Source: Arthrobacter globiformis (GTDB taxonomy: Bacteria > Actinomycetota > Actinomycetes > Actinomycetales > Micrococcaceae). Taken from it: DNA of 64,000 nt. This document shows, in pieces, positions 51,455 through 60,573 of this stretch (position 1 is its first letter; each line of letters begins with the position of its first letter). The translations under genes were made by a program, and so were the position numbers. The notes under the pieces are model-generated. The model had not been told where the DNA came from, searched no databases, and saw only the letters and a program-made list of their open reading frames with translations. The stretch is taken from the NCBI RefSeq assembly GCF_030815865.1, contig NZ_JAUSXI010000001.1, positions 4,340,001 to 4,404,000 of the forward strand, read 5' to 3'.

Positions 51455-52687
51455 GTGATCACATTGGATGTTTGGGCGCAGATACGCCACCGATACGCGA
51501 CGGAGAAGATCTCCAAGAGAGAGCTGGCAAGACAGCTTGGTGTTTCCCGTGGGACGGTGGACCGGGCGTTGGAGGCGGACCGTCCGCCAAAGTATGAGCG
51601 GAAGCCCGCCGGCTCCAGCTTCGATGCGTACGCGCAGAGAGTCCGGGCGCTGCTGGTGCAGACACCGACGATGCCGGCCTCGGTGTTGGCCGAACGTGTC
51701 GGCTGGACGGGTGCCGCCTCACTGTTTCGGGACAAGGTCCGTGCCATCCGGCCCGAGTATTTACCCGCTGATCCGGTGGACCGTCTGGTCCATGAACCAG
51801 GCAAGGCAATGCAGTGCGACCTGTGGTTTCCGCACGAGCCGCTGCCGCTTGGCCACGGGCAGGAAGGCAAGCCACCGGTACTGGTGATGACGAGCGCCTT
51901 CTCCGGATATGTTCAGGCCAGGATGCTGCCGACCCGCACGACCTTTGATCTGCTGGGCGGGATGTGGTCACTGCTGCAGGAAACCCAGGCGGTTCCAAAG
52001 CAGCTCTGGGACAACGAGTCAGGAATCGGCCAGGGACGGCTGACCGAACCTGCCGCGGCATTCGCCGGAGTGCTGGGCTGCGAGATCCGGCAGCTGCCAC
52101 CACGGGATCCGGAATCCAAGGGCATGGTGGAGCGGATGAACCGATACTTCCGCCAGGGCTTCATGCCCGGACGGCGCTTCGCGTCGCCAGCAGACTTCAA
52201 CGATCAGCTGGTGGACTGGCTGCCGTGCGCCAACGCCCGTTACTCCCGATCCCGGCACGGCAGGCCGGCCGAGCTCTTCGACAGGGACCGGGAAGCGATG
52301 CGGCCCTTGTCGCCGGTGGCGCCTCAGAGCGCGTTCCGCAGCAGCGTCCGGCTGCCACGGGACTACTACGTGCGGGTCTTCTCGAATGACTATTCTGTGG
52401 ATCCGGGCGCCATCGGACGGATCGTGGACATTGTCGCGGACCTGGAAACGGTCACCGTGAGCATTGACGGCCGGCCGCTGGCCAGGCACGAGCGCCGCTG
52501 GGCCCGGCACCAGATCTTCACCGATCCCGAGCACGTGAACAAGGCCGCCTCCCTTCGGCAGCTCCACCGCACGGTCAAAGCCGGACGGGCCACGATCGTG
52601 GAGGAACGGGACCTGTCGGTTTACGACGAGCTGTTCGGTGTCTGCATCCCAGATGACGCCCTCGAACTCTCCGCGGCCGGACGGTGA
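51455..52687 (+). CDS. istA: IS21-family transposase IstA
   Basis: 410 residues from GTG at 51455. Helix-turn-helix YATEKISKRELARQLGVSRG, then the DDE core: GKAMQCDLWFPHEPLPLG (Asp), PKQLWDNESGIGQGRLTEPA (Asp), PESKGMVERMNRYFRQGFMP (Glu). Complete and presumably active. Stop codon overlaps the start of istB as GTGA, as usual for IS21. Confidence 0.93.
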   Translation: MITLDVWAQIRHRYATEKISKRELARQLGVSRGTVDRALEADRPPKYERKPAGSSFDAYAQRVRALLVQTPTMPASVLAERVGWTGAASLFRDKVRAIRPEYLPADPVDRLVHEPGKAMQCDLWFPHEPLPLGHGQEGKPPVLVMTSAFSGYVQARMLPTRTTFDLLGGMWSLLQETQAVPKQLWDNESGIGQGRLTEPAAAFAGVLGCEIRQLPPRDPESKGMVERMNRYFRQGFMPGRRFASPADFNDQLVDWLPCANARYSRSRHGRPAELFDRDREAMRPLSPVAPQSAFRSSVRLPRDYYVRVFSNDYSVDPGAIGRIVDIVADLETVTVSIDGRPLARHERRWARHQIFTDPEHVNKAASLRQLHRTVKAGRATIVEERDLSVYDELFGVCIPDDALELSAAGR

Positions 52688-53442
52688 GCACGGGGATGAA
52701 GGACATCGACTACTACGCCCGGGCGCTGCGCGCGCCACGGATCGCCGACGGCTACCGCTCCCTCGGGGACCGGGCACGGGAAGCAGGCTGGTCCCACGAG
52801 GAATACCTCGCCGCGGTCCTCTCCCGCGAGGTCGCCGAACGCGAAGCCTCCGGCGCAGCGCTGCGGATCAGTGCCGCCCGATTCCCCGGGCACAAGCTGC
52901 TGGAGGAATTTAACTTCGACCACCAGCCCGCCGCGGACCGGAACCTCATCGCGCACCTGGGCACCGGGGTGTTCCTCGAGGAAGCCAAGAACGTGGTCCT
53001 GCTTGGCCCACCGGGCACCGGAAAAACCCATCTGGCCGTCGGCATCGGCATCCGCGCCGCGCGCGCCGGGCACCGCGTCCTGTTCGATACCGCGACCGGG
53101 TGGGTCTCTCGCCTGGCCGAGGCCCACGACCGCGGCCGGCTGCCGCAGGAACTGGCCAAGCTACGCCGCTACAAACTGCTCATCGTCGACGAAGTCGGCT
53201 ACATTCCGTTCGACCAGGACTCAGCCAACCTGTTCTTCCAGCTGGTCTCCTCCCGCTATGAACACGCCTCCCTGGTGCTCACCAGCAACCTGGCCTTCAG
53301 CCGCTGGGGCGAGGTCTTCAGCCATGCGACCGTGGCCTCAGCCATGATCGACAGGATCGTCCACCACACGGAAGTCCTGAACCTCACTGGAAGCAGCTAC
53401 CGGCTCCGAAACAAGACGAAAACCCAACTTCAGGCACAATAG
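52684..53442 (+). CDS. istB: IS21-family helper ATPase IstB
   Basis: 252 residues, GTG start in the GTGA overlap. AAA+ ATPase: Walker A LLGPPGTGKTHLAVGIG, Walker B KLLIVDEVGYIPFDQDSANL, sensor region LVLTSNLAFSRWGEVF and DRIVHHTEVLNLTGSSYRLR at the end. Directs IstA to its target DNA. Confidence 0.94.
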   Translation: MSTGMKDIDYYARALRAPRIADGYRSLGDRAREAGWSHEEYLAAVLSREVAEREASGAALRISAARFPGHKLLEEFNFDHQPAADRNLIAHLGTGVFLEEAKNVVLLGPPGTGKTHLAVGIGIRAARAGHRVLFDTATGWVSRLAEAHDRGRLPQELAKLRRYKLLIVDEVGYIPFDQDSANLFFQLVSSRYEHASLVLTSNLAFSRWGEVFSHATVASAMIDRIVHHTEVLNLTGSSYRLRNKTKTQLQAQ

Positions 53443-53504
53443 AACAGCAAACCCGTGGCCCTATTTTCAGTTGGCAAAACTGGCCCCATATTCGGTTGGC
53501 GTTA

Positions 53505-54297
53505 ACATCCGGCCACTAAGGCCTGGAAACGATACGAACCTTGGATGACCACCATTGTCGATCTGGACACCGGTCAGGTCCTGGGGATCGTCGACGGCCG
53601 TGACAGTGAAGGCGTCGGGACCGGCTGTTCGCCCGGCCCCTCGAGTGGCGCCTGGGCGTGCAGGTCGCTGCCATCGATCCGTCAGCGGCGTTCCGCAAGG
53701 CTCTGCGGATGTGGCTGCCGCGCACCGCTGTCTCGGTCGACGCGTTTCATCTGGTCAAGCTGGGCAACGACATGCTCACCGAAGTCCGGCAACGGCTCAC
53801 GCAGCAGGTTCATGGCCGGCGGGGGCGCTCCATCGACCCTGTCTGGGCGAACCGGCGGCTGCTCCTGCGCGCCGGGGACACACTCTCGGACCGGCCCGGG
53901 ACAGGCTCAGCACCGTGTTCGCCACAGATGATGCCACGGGGAAGCCGCAGGCCGCGTGGCTGGTCAAGGAACAGCTCCGGGCTCTGCCCCGAGACCCTCC
54001 AGTTTGGCTAGCGGGTATCTGACCACCGGGTCTCTCGCCGACGCTGCCGCCGCGAAAGACCGGCTGCAGGCCTTGGTACTTCAAGCCGCGCAGCCGGAAA
54101 CGAACCGGCACTGGCGCACGGTCTGCAGGTGGTGGAAAGCGATCGAAGTCCTCATTGTCACCGGAGCGACAACTGCCAAAGTGGAAGCCAACAACACCGC
54201 GATCAAGCACATAAAAAGAACAGGCCGGGGATTCACCAACGCACGGAACTACAAAACGCGTATCCTGTTGCGCAGTGCCGCCAGAACAGCGGCATGA
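53505..54297 (+). pseudogene. ISL3 copy A transposase, 3' part
   Basis: Three frames in turn: WMTTIVDLDTGQVLGIVDGR (first Asp region), VQVAAIDPSAAFRKALRMWL with VSVDAFHLVKLGNDML, LSTVFATDDATGKPQAAWLV, and AIEVLIVTGATTAKVEANNT to RGFTNARNYKTRILLRSAAR. At least two frame breaks besides the IS21 insertion. Dead gene. Confidence 0.83.
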
Positions 54298-54344
54298 ACA
54301 TTCATCGCGGCAGAACATTCACCACGAACCGTGAAGAGCCGACT

Positions 54345-54560
54345 TGGGGGCTGTTCCGCGGCGGCTGATCTGGGACAACGAAACCGGCATCGGCCGCCGA
54401 AACAGCTACGCCACCCGCATGGCCGCGTCCGTCGGTGTCCTGGCCACGCGGATCGTTCAGGTCAAACCCTTCGACCCGGAAACCCAGGGCGTAGTTGAGC
54501 GGGCCAACCGATTGCTGGAGACAACCTTCCTACCCGGCCGGGTCTTCACTTTGAGCCCCT
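54345..54560 (+). pseudogene. IS21-family istA, 3' part (outermost relic)
   Basis: GAVPRRLIWDNETGIGRRNS continues exactly where MWELLGG stops at 49334, with QVKPFDPETQGVVERANRLL and ETTFLPGRVF following. Joined, the two halves line up residue for residue with the intact IstA. No istB relic remains; the gene ends against the glycosyltransferase gene. Confidence 0.82.
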
Positions 54561-54586
54561 AACGTCTTATGGACACCAATGGAGAA

Positions 54587-55765
54587 TCATTTCCGATATT
54601 CATCCACCAATTTGAGGTAGCGTTCAAGAACGCGGCCCCAATCATATTCAGCCGCTGCATCGGCGGACCTAGCGCTTATTCTGTCGATCTGCGCCTGGCG
54701 CTCGTCAGAGGTCCACAAACGCAGAGCTCCGGCCAGGCCATGGGCCGTAGGTTCGCAAACAAGCTCAGAATGAACGTCTGACACGATTTCAGGCGACGCC
54801 CCGGCTGAAGTAACGATTGGCACCAGGCCAAGTGCCATCGCTTCGATAGTAGCCAAACCAAATCCCTCGAAAGCCCTTGTCGGGAGTACGAAGAGTTGCG
54901 CTCGCGAAAGAAGCGCAGACTTTGCTTCTTCGGAAACCAGACCATGAAACGTTACCTTCTTGTCGATTCCTAGCTCCACAGCCTTCAGTTTCAATTCGGC
55001 AGTCAACGAGCCCGTTCCCACGACGTCCAACTCCCAGCCGTCACTTGCGATACCGGACCCGGCAAAACCTTCAAGCAGGAGGTCGACGCCAGTTCGCCAT
55101 TCCAACCGACGGAGCGCGATTAGCCGCTTCGCCGATTCCCGAGTTCGCGGCGCAATCTCAATGCCCGATACTTTCGAGCCTCCGGGAATTACATGCACAT
55201 TCTCGCGCCTCATCCACGAGTACTGTTGGAGTAGAAGTTGTTTTGAAAAGTCGCTCAGAACCACGACGCAGTCGGCTTTCTTCAAACACGAGGCTTCTAG
55301 ATACCCTAGAATGCCTACGCGCAACCGTGTACCCATGTTAAACGATAACGATTGTTTCGCCTGCGTGGCTAGCTCCAGCGCGGGGCTTGCATGAAAAACA
55401 TAAACCTGCAGTGCTTTGCTCCGCCTAGAAAAGAATAGGTTGCCCAAAATCGAAGTATGCGCAACACGAACGCTGCCGCGTAACCGGGCGTGCATCGGAA
55501 ACGAAACAAGAGAAAGAGCGGTCAGTAAAAGCCCTCTCAACTTGCCTCGCACGTTGGGCAGCAGCTGGACAACTTTAGCGTCTGGCACGATTTCAGAGAT
55601 GGAAGCAGCGCCAGAAGGAGACCACATGCGCGTCCAGATCCGCGTCGATCGTCCGCTGTCGGCGACCACCTGAGCGAATTCACTCGCGTAGCGTTGCAGG
55701 CCTCCGACCCAGTCGGGGTGGAACGCATCACTAATAAAATCCCACTCTTCGTCACGCCGTACCAA
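54587..55765 (-). CDS. Family 4 glycosyltransferase
   Basis: 392 residues. N-terminal domain DAFHPDWVGGLQRYASEFAQ (GG loop), HVIPGGSKV hinge, C-terminal domain with LRRLEWRTGVDLLLEGFAGS, VTFHGLVSEEAKSALLSRAQ and FVLPTRAFEGFGLATIEAMA (E-x7-E). GT-B fold retaining enzyme using a nucleotide sugar. TTG start overlaps the flippase gene by 14 bases; last gene of the minus-strand polysaccharide operon. Confidence 0.88.
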   Translation of the reverse strand: MVRRDEEWDFISDAFHPDWVGGLQRYASEFAQVVADSGRSTRIWTRMWSPSGAASISEIVPDAKVVQLLPNVRGKLRGLLLTALSLVSFPMHARLRGSVRVAHTSILGNLFFSRRSKALQVYVFHASPALELATQAKQSLSFNMGTRLRVGILGYLEASCLKKADCVVVLSDFSKQLLLQQYSWMRRENVHVIPGGSKVSGIEIAPRTRESAKRLIALRRLEWRTGVDLLLEGFAGSGIASDGWELDVVGTGSLTAELKLKAVELGIDKKVTFHGLVSEEAKSALLSRAQLFVLPTRAFEGFGLATIEAMALGLVPIVTSAGASPEIVSDVHSELVCEPTAHGLAGALRLWTSDERQAQIDRISARSADAAAEYDWGRVLERYLKLVDEYRK

Positions 55766-56966
55766 GTAGAAAACCTCCCATTAGGACAATGTAGCCCAGG
55801 TTGTACAAAGTTGTGGTGCCACTACGACGCACCCAGCCCAATAATGCCGCTTGTACCAGCTGAACAGTCAGAGTAGACAGGGCTATTCCTAGAACCCCAA
55901 ATTCCAGAATGAACAACCAGTTGCCGACCACATTCAGCAGCAGTAAGCCGGCAGCAAGGCCGACCATCGACTTAACTTTGGCAGTGCGATTCCAGAGCCG
56001 CATGTGTATCTGATTCAGAACAGCCGAAGGAGTCGCCAAAGCGTAGACAAGGCACAGGGACAACAGGACACGAGCGCTGCCTGTACCGTAGTTTCCGCCT
56101 CCCAAGACCACTTGCACAAATACCGGGGAAAGGGCTAGGAAGACTAACCCGACTAAAATCGGCACACCGGCCAAAGCAAAAGCTGGAAACTCACGCTCTT
56201 GAACGCTCGCTCGACTGACAGCCGCGTTTCCCATTGCGATACCGATAGAGGATACGGCTCCAGTGTAAAGAATCGCACCCAAGTTGAGCAAGACAAGGTT
56301 TTCAGCCCCGAATCCGTTGGCAAAAAAACGATCAACAACAGGAGTGGCAATATTTATCGCGGAAATACCCGAAATGGCGAGACCTTGGGCTACTACTCCC
56401 TTTAGAGATGCATTTGAAGAAATTCCGGCGAGCGCGTGGGCGCACCTCCAGGTAATGAAACACATGAGAGCGGACCCAACCAAGTTTCCCCACGCAGCAC
56501 GTTCCACTAATGAACCCGACGGCAGGACCAAAAAGACAAGACTGATCAACGGCGGCAGCGCCGACGTAAGCATGCCCAGGAAACTATTGCCGGCACGAAG
56601 AAGTCGTCCGTTGGCCACGCCGTATACTGCGTAGAATGGAACGGCAAGCGCAAATATAATGAAAAGTAGGCCACGACTCGCATCGCTCAGTAGATAGTAT
56701 GCGCCGGCAAGCACCAGCGGCAGAATACCCGAGATGAGACCGAATATCGTGACGTACTTATCTGATCCTGAACGCCTTATTACAAGAGCAGACGCAACGC
56801 CCGAAACGAGGCCTGCGACTGCTAGAAGTATGGTCGATGCAAGTACGTAGTTGGACATCTCCTCTGTAGGACCGACTTCATGAGCCAGGAAGAACTCCCT
56901 TGCAGCCCCGAAAACCCGCCCCAACACGAGCACGAGCGCACCGCCAATTGATGCACGCCAAAGCAT
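55752..56966 (-). CDS. Polysaccharide flippase (Wzx/MVF-like)
   Basis: 404 residues with about twelve helices, e.g. LASTILLAVAGLVSGVASAL, GLLFIIFALAVPFYAVYGVA, VLLSLCLVYALATPSAVLNQ. MOP-superfamily look, with Arg/Asp residues in helices (RRSGSDKY, VVDRFFANGF). Would flip the lipid-linked repeat unit across the membrane. Start overlaps the polymerase stop as TAATG. Confidence 0.82.
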   Translation of the reverse strand: MLWRASIGGALVLVLGRVFGAAREFFLAHEVGPTEEMSNYVLASTILLAVAGLVSGVASALVIRRSGSDKYVTIFGLISGILPLVLAGAYYLLSDASRGLLFIIFALAVPFYAVYGVANGRLLRAGNSFLGMLTSALPPLISLVFLVLPSGSLVERAAWGNLVGSALMCFITWRCAHALAGISSNASLKGVVAQGLAISGISAINIATPVVDRFFANGFGAENLVLLNLGAILYTGAVSSIGIAMGNAAVSRASVQEREFPAFALAGVPILVGLVFLALSPVFVQVVLGGGNYGTGSARVLLSLCLVYALATPSAVLNQIHMRLWNRTAKVKSMVGLAAGLLLLNVVGNWLFILEFGVLGIALSTLTVQLVQAALLGWVRRSGTTTLYNLGYIVLMGGFLLGTA

Positions 56967-58312
56967 TAGTGGACCAATCTCTGCGAGCCGCCAATTGCTG
57001 GCGTTTCCATGCTGCTCGTACTACCTGGTCCTCTGGATGTCTGGGAGAAGGCCAAGCAGCACCAAAGTGGAATAATCACCCACGCGCCGTACCAGCCATT
57101 CCAAAAGTAAAGGCTCGCATACAAGGCCAGAAGCGCCACAGACTCCCACTGCCTCCAGTTCTTGACCAGCTTCAAGATGACGGCGAAACCAATTAGAAAA
57201 ACGACCACGACCCCTACGTCTGATGCCATCGCAAGCCATGACGACTCGATACCGAACCGATCGCCGTTCTGAACAGGACTATGGATTCTCTTTGCGGTAA
57301 GCACACTGCCCAGCGGGACTCCACCGAAAGGTCTCTCTCTAAGAGAGTTCAATACAAACTCGGTTGTAAACGCCCGGTCCGGGTCTGCATCCCGCAGGTT
57401 TTCAAAAACCGAGAACCTTAGTGCCAACGAGGCTGCGGCCGAGGGCAGTGCCGTAACGAACAGAAAAAAAGCCACTACGGAACCCGTAATCAGGGCTACT
57501 GATCGGCGTATACCCAAGGAGTACATCGCGACCAACAATCCGACGACGAGTCCAATGAGTGCGCTCTTCGAGCCGGTCATTATAAGAGCAACTATGAAAA
57601 TCGATCGCATAACATTGGCATAACGCAAATCCTTTGGAATCGCGAATATCGCGACAAGTAGGATCGCACTGCTGAAAAGTGGGTTACCCGCGGGGCCAAG
57701 AGCCCGAGTACTGCGAAGGTAGTCACGGACGCCGGGCACGTCAGCGAGCAGGTTGTTGGAGCTTAGATCAGTGACGTATTCAATTATTATCAACACCGCA
57801 TATACGCAACCCACGAGAAAGAGGTGTCGTCGCATCAACTCAGAGTCAGGCGGGCGGACCAGAAAGCTGATCCCGATCGACACGCAAGGAACTACCCAGA
57901 CAAGCAGGCTCGACTCTGCAGCGCCCCACAGTAACGAAGTTACAACATATGCTACCGCGGGTAGGAACACCAAAATGGACACCATCCATTTTGACACCGG
58001 AGGTTGCTCGCCTTTTCTTGAGAACAACCGCAGGACAGCCAACCATATCCAAGGATTGAAAATCATACTGGCATTTATGAACGGTAAAAACTGCCACGGA
58101 ATCAGAAAAAGCCACACAAATGACCTATCAAATCCCAAAAGGATTAGTAATCCGGTACCGGCCAGAAGCCCCAGAATAGCGATGCCGAACTTTGGAAAGA
58201 AGCCAATGAGAACACACACGACAACGATGGCCGTAATCGTCGACGCCACGAGCACGTGAGACTGGGAAATCGCGAAACGATGCTTCCCTTCCCATATCGG
58301 GTTACTTCTCAT
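56966..58312 (-). CDS. O-antigen polymerase/ligase-like membrane protein (Wzy)
   Basis: About 448 residues, ATG at 58312 (a TTG lies one codon upstream). Ten or more helices and a large loop before the last ones containing RERPFGGVPLGSVLTAKRIH, as in Wzy/WaaL proteins. Would polymerise repeat units outside the membrane. Coupled to the flippase gene. Confidence 0.8.
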   Translation of the reverse strand: MRSNPIWEGKHRFAISQSHVLVASTITAIVVVCVLIGFFPKFGIAILGLLAGTGLLILLGFDRSFVWLFLIPWQFLPFINASMIFNPWIWLAVLRLFSRKGEQPPVSKWMVSILVFLPAVAYVVTSLLWGAAESSLLVWVVPCVSIGISFLVRPPDSELMRRHLFLVGCVYAVLIIIEYVTDLSSNNLLADVPGVRDYLRSTRALGPAGNPLFSSAILLVAIFAIPKDLRYANVMRSIFIVALIMTGSKSALIGLVVGLLVAMYSLGIRRSVALITGSVVAFFLFVTALPSAAASLALRFSVFENLRDADPDRAFTTEFVLNSLRERPFGGVPLGSVLTAKRIHSPVQNGDRFGIESSWLAMASDVGVVVVFLIGFAVILKLVKNWRQWESVALLALYASLYFWNGWYGAWVIIPLWCCLAFSQTSRGPGSTSSMETPAIGGSQRLVH

Positions 58313-58338
58313 CAAGGACTCTTTTCAATTGCCGTTTG

Positions 58339-58764
58339 TCAAGCATCGCCACGAGGAGGCAACATGCGCGCAGCAGGGGCCACGACCCTGCCACCCGCCG
58401 GAACATCCGCAACGACGACGGCGTTTGCTCCAATAACGGCGTTGTTCCCAATGACGACGCTCCCCAAAATCGCCGCGCCAGGAAAAATCTTCACGTCATC
58501 GCCTATCGTCGGCAACACGGGACTCCCACCGCGCCCACCAATAACGACTCCCGGCGAGATCGTACAACCGTGGCCAATGGTTGCGTTCGGATGGATCACA
58601 ACGCCAGAGCCCCCATAAGCAACCTTGCATTGTCTCCCTATGCTGCATTCCGAGGGTATGTGCGCCCCAAATAGCAGCCTCCCCAATAGCGTGCAGACGC
58701 GCGGAAGAACTGGAATGTGATGAACATGGAAGTAGTGGCCGACTCGATAAAATATTAAGCTCAT
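58339..58764 (-). CDS. Hexapeptide-repeat O-acetyltransferase (serine acetyltransferase-like)
   Basis: 141 residues. Short helical N-terminus, then left-handed beta-helix repeats: VVIHPNATIGHGCTISPGVV, IGDDVKIFPGAAILGSVVIG and NNAVIGANAVVVADVPAGGR. Catalytic His probably that in GSGVVIHPNA, as in WcaB/CysE-like sugar acetyltransferases. Likely acetylates the repeat unit. ATGA overlap with the upstream wecG-like gene. Confidence 0.85.
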   Translation of the reverse strand: MSLIFYRVGHYFHVHHIPVLPRVCTLLGRLLFGAHIPSECSIGRQCKVAYGGSGVVIHPNATIGHGCTISPGVVIGGRGGSPVLPTIGDDVKIFPGAAILGSVVIGNNAVIGANAVVVADVPAGGRVVAPAARMLPPRGDA

Positions 58765-59516
58765 TTAGAAAACGTCCGTCTTTTCATAGTGACAAATTCT
58801 CGGACGACATAATAGATAAAGCGAGAGTTTCCAACCAGGTATCTCATAAACATGCGTCGTGGCTCCTGCAAAAGCCGATGCAACCATTCCAGTCCAAAGG
58901 TCTGCATCCACTTCGGCGCACGAGACGTTACACCTGCCATCACGTCGAAGCTGCCTCCGACCCCAATAGAAAGTCGAGCATTCATTCGTTGCAATTGATC
59001 CCTGAGGAAATTTTCCTTGAACGGCGAGGGTAGAGCGACAAAGACTAAGTCTGCTTGTGTGTCGCATATTATTGACGCCATTTCTTCATCGCTCATGTCT
59101 TTGCGCCAGAACCCATCATGGAAACCAACGACCGACACGCCCATGTCCCTCACTTTTTCAGCCACAGCAGACACAACGTCCGCGGAAGCCCCAAGGAGGT
59201 ATACGCTTAGAGACTTAGCAGCAGCAGCCCGGAGCATCTGATCCATGAAGTCTATGCCCGCAACACGTTCAGGGAGTCCCTGCCCCAGTAATCTGCTGGC
59301 CCAAACTATTGACTGTCCGTCGGCGTTAACCATTGCACAATCGGAAATGGTCCGCTTCAAGGAATCATCATGCATGGCACTGACAATCTTTGCGGCATTT
59401 ACAACGACGTGTTGATGGGTTCCGCCCCCTTTAACTAAATCTAAGGCTTTAGACACAGATTCCGCCATGGTTAGCGAATCGATCTCAATACCGAGAAAAT
59501 TAATCTTCCGTGCCAT
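58761..59516 (-). CDS. WecG/TagA/CpsF family glycosyltransferase
   Basis: ATG at 59516 (MARKINFLGIEIDSLTMAES); ATG at 59525 also possible; the open frame further up overlaps the previous gene and is rejected. 251 residues: VVNAAKIVSAMHDDSLKRTI, CAMVNADGQSIVWASRLLGQ (ADGxxxV motif), RVAGIDFMDQML, VYLLGASADVV, and LVFVALPSPFKENFL. Family members transfer ManNAc or ManNAcA to a lipid-linked acceptor, which fits wecB/wecC upstream. C-terminal basic tail for membrane contact. Confidence 0.9.
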   Translation of the reverse strand: MARKINFLGIEIDSLTMAESVSKALDLVKGGGTHQHVVVNAAKIVSAMHDDSLKRTISDCAMVNADGQSIVWASRLLGQGLPERVAGIDFMDQMLRAAAAKSLSVYLLGASADVVSAVAEKVRDMGVSVVGFHDGFWRKDMSDEEMASIICDTQADLVFVALPSPFKENFLRDQLQRMNARLSIGVGGSFDVMAGVTSRAPKWMQTFGLEWLHRLLQEPRRMFMRYLVGNSRFIYYVVREFVTMKRRTFSK

Positions 59517-60573
59517 TTGAGCCATTTCCGTCCGTAACCATAACTTTTGCAAGAGCACAGAATGCGTGAGCCTGATTCCACCGCATATACGGTACGCTGC
59601 CGGGCTTGTCCCGGAAACCCCCGTCGGGCCCCTGATGCGACAGTAACAACTGCACTGTGGGATGAGCATGACCAGGAACGGCGAGCGGATCCTTAAATTT
59701 CGAAAGACCGCCGACAACCGTTGCGATGTTATGAACGTCTGTACTGGGGCTTCTATCGCCAGCGTAATAGAAGGGGAGACGATCTTGGCTCAGCAAGGAT
59801 TTATGCCAGTAGTCAATGCCTGACTTGAGCTGATCACGAGAGCCGATCTCATAGTCCGCCAGTCGGGACAATGATTCGAGTACGTAAACCGTGTGAAAGT
59901 TGTCGATCCAACTGAGATTGCTGCCCTCGCCATAGGCCCACGACCCATCAGAGCTCTGATGCTGCAGAGTGATCTCCGCGGCTGCACGGACTGCTCCCAG
60001 GTCTCCCCCCATCCGTGCAACTGTCTCCGCCGCGAGGAGGTTTCCGTTGTGAATCAAGGCGCTAGACGCCGGTGTGTAGTGGAAATATCCGCGCGGATCG
60101 ATTAGCGAATAAAGCCACTCAAGAACCTCCGGATTTACCTCATCCAACCTCTTCTGGACCGCAAGTGCCCGTATCACAAAAGCGGTCGCGATAACGTTGG
60201 GTGTGCCGGCCCGATAGTGCGCCCACCTGGTTTGAACGTCAAACTCATACCCCCAAGGCCCGCCTGCCTGGCTGGCCAGCAGCCGGTCTCCGAGGAGTCT
60301 CGCCTCATCTTGTCGCCCTAGCAGCCAAAGCCCCTCCGCAAACAATGCTGTTGCCTTGGCCATGCGAACAGGTCGGATGCCGGTCATAGCTCGAATCGTT
60401 AGGTTGGAACGCTTAATGACCTGCTGCCAGGCTTGCCTTGGTAACCGTCCAACGAGCAGCTTGGCTAGTGGCGACGTCAAGCCGTCATAGGGGTCCGCAC
60501 CTGCGAAGTCATGTCGCTTCGCAAAGTCCAGAGCATGGAGAGCGGATGCCCGTACCTTCAAATCGTCATTCAT
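59500..60573 (-). CDS. Alpha/alpha-toroid protein in polysaccharide locus, function unknown
   Basis: 357 residues, mostly helical repeats with the pattern of prenyltransferase/terpene-cyclase or polysaccharide-modifying toroids: AKATALFAEGLWLLGRQDEA, AGTPNVIATAFVIRALAVQK, LQHQSSDGSWAYGEGSNLSW (QxxxGSW), DNFHTVYVLESLSRLADYEI, LLSHQGPDGGFRDKPGSVPY. No signal peptide, so cytoplasmic. ATGA overlap with the upstream glycosyltransferase; its own 3' end overlaps the wecG-like gene. May be an epimerase- or lyase-like modifier; not assigned. Confidence 0.7.
   Translation of the reverse strand: MNDDLKVRASALHALDFAKRHDFAGADPYDGLTSPLAKLLVGRLPRQAWQQVIKRSNLTIRAMTGIRPVRMAKATALFAEGLWLLGRQDEARLLGDRLLASQAGGPWGYEFDVQTRWAHYRAGTPNVIATAFVIRALAVQKRLDEVNPEVLEWLYSLIDPRGYFHYTPASSALIHNGNLLAAETVARMGGDLGAVRAAAEITLQHQSSDGSWAYGEGSNLSWIDNFHTVYVLESLSRLADYEIGSRDQLKSGIDYWHKSLLSQDRLPFYYAGDRSPSTDVHNIATVVGGLSKFKDPLAVPGHAHPTVQLLLSHQGPDGGFRDKPGSVPYMRWNQAHAFCALAKVMVTDGNGSNGTED

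Larger units (their letters stand above)
51391..53503 (+). mobile_element. IS21-family element with intact istA-istB
   Basis: Starts ACGCCAACCGAGAATAGGGC and ends with the complement ACGCCAACCGAATATGGGGC; a second pair of inner repeats (GCCAACTGAAAAT at ~51416 and complement at ~53460) fits the multiple terminal sites of IS21. Lies inside the ISL3 copy A transposase gene. Confidence 0.85.
50769..54340 (+). mobile_element. ISL3-family element copy A, interrupted by an IS21 element
   Basis: Ends GGCTCTTCGTGGTTGATGGT (50769) and, on the other strand at 54340, GGCTCTTCACGGTTCGTGGT: imperfect inverted repeats matching 19 of 23 bases. Flanks GGATTGGG (left) and GACTTGGG (right, 54341-54348) look like a worn 8-base duplication. 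Inserted in the istA relic; itself cut by the IS21 element at 51391-53503. Confidence 0.82.

Noticed and set aside
51380..53515. Target duplication of the inner IS21
   Set aside because: GTTGA on the left and GTTAA on the right are only similar and partly overlap the terminal repeats; not claimed.
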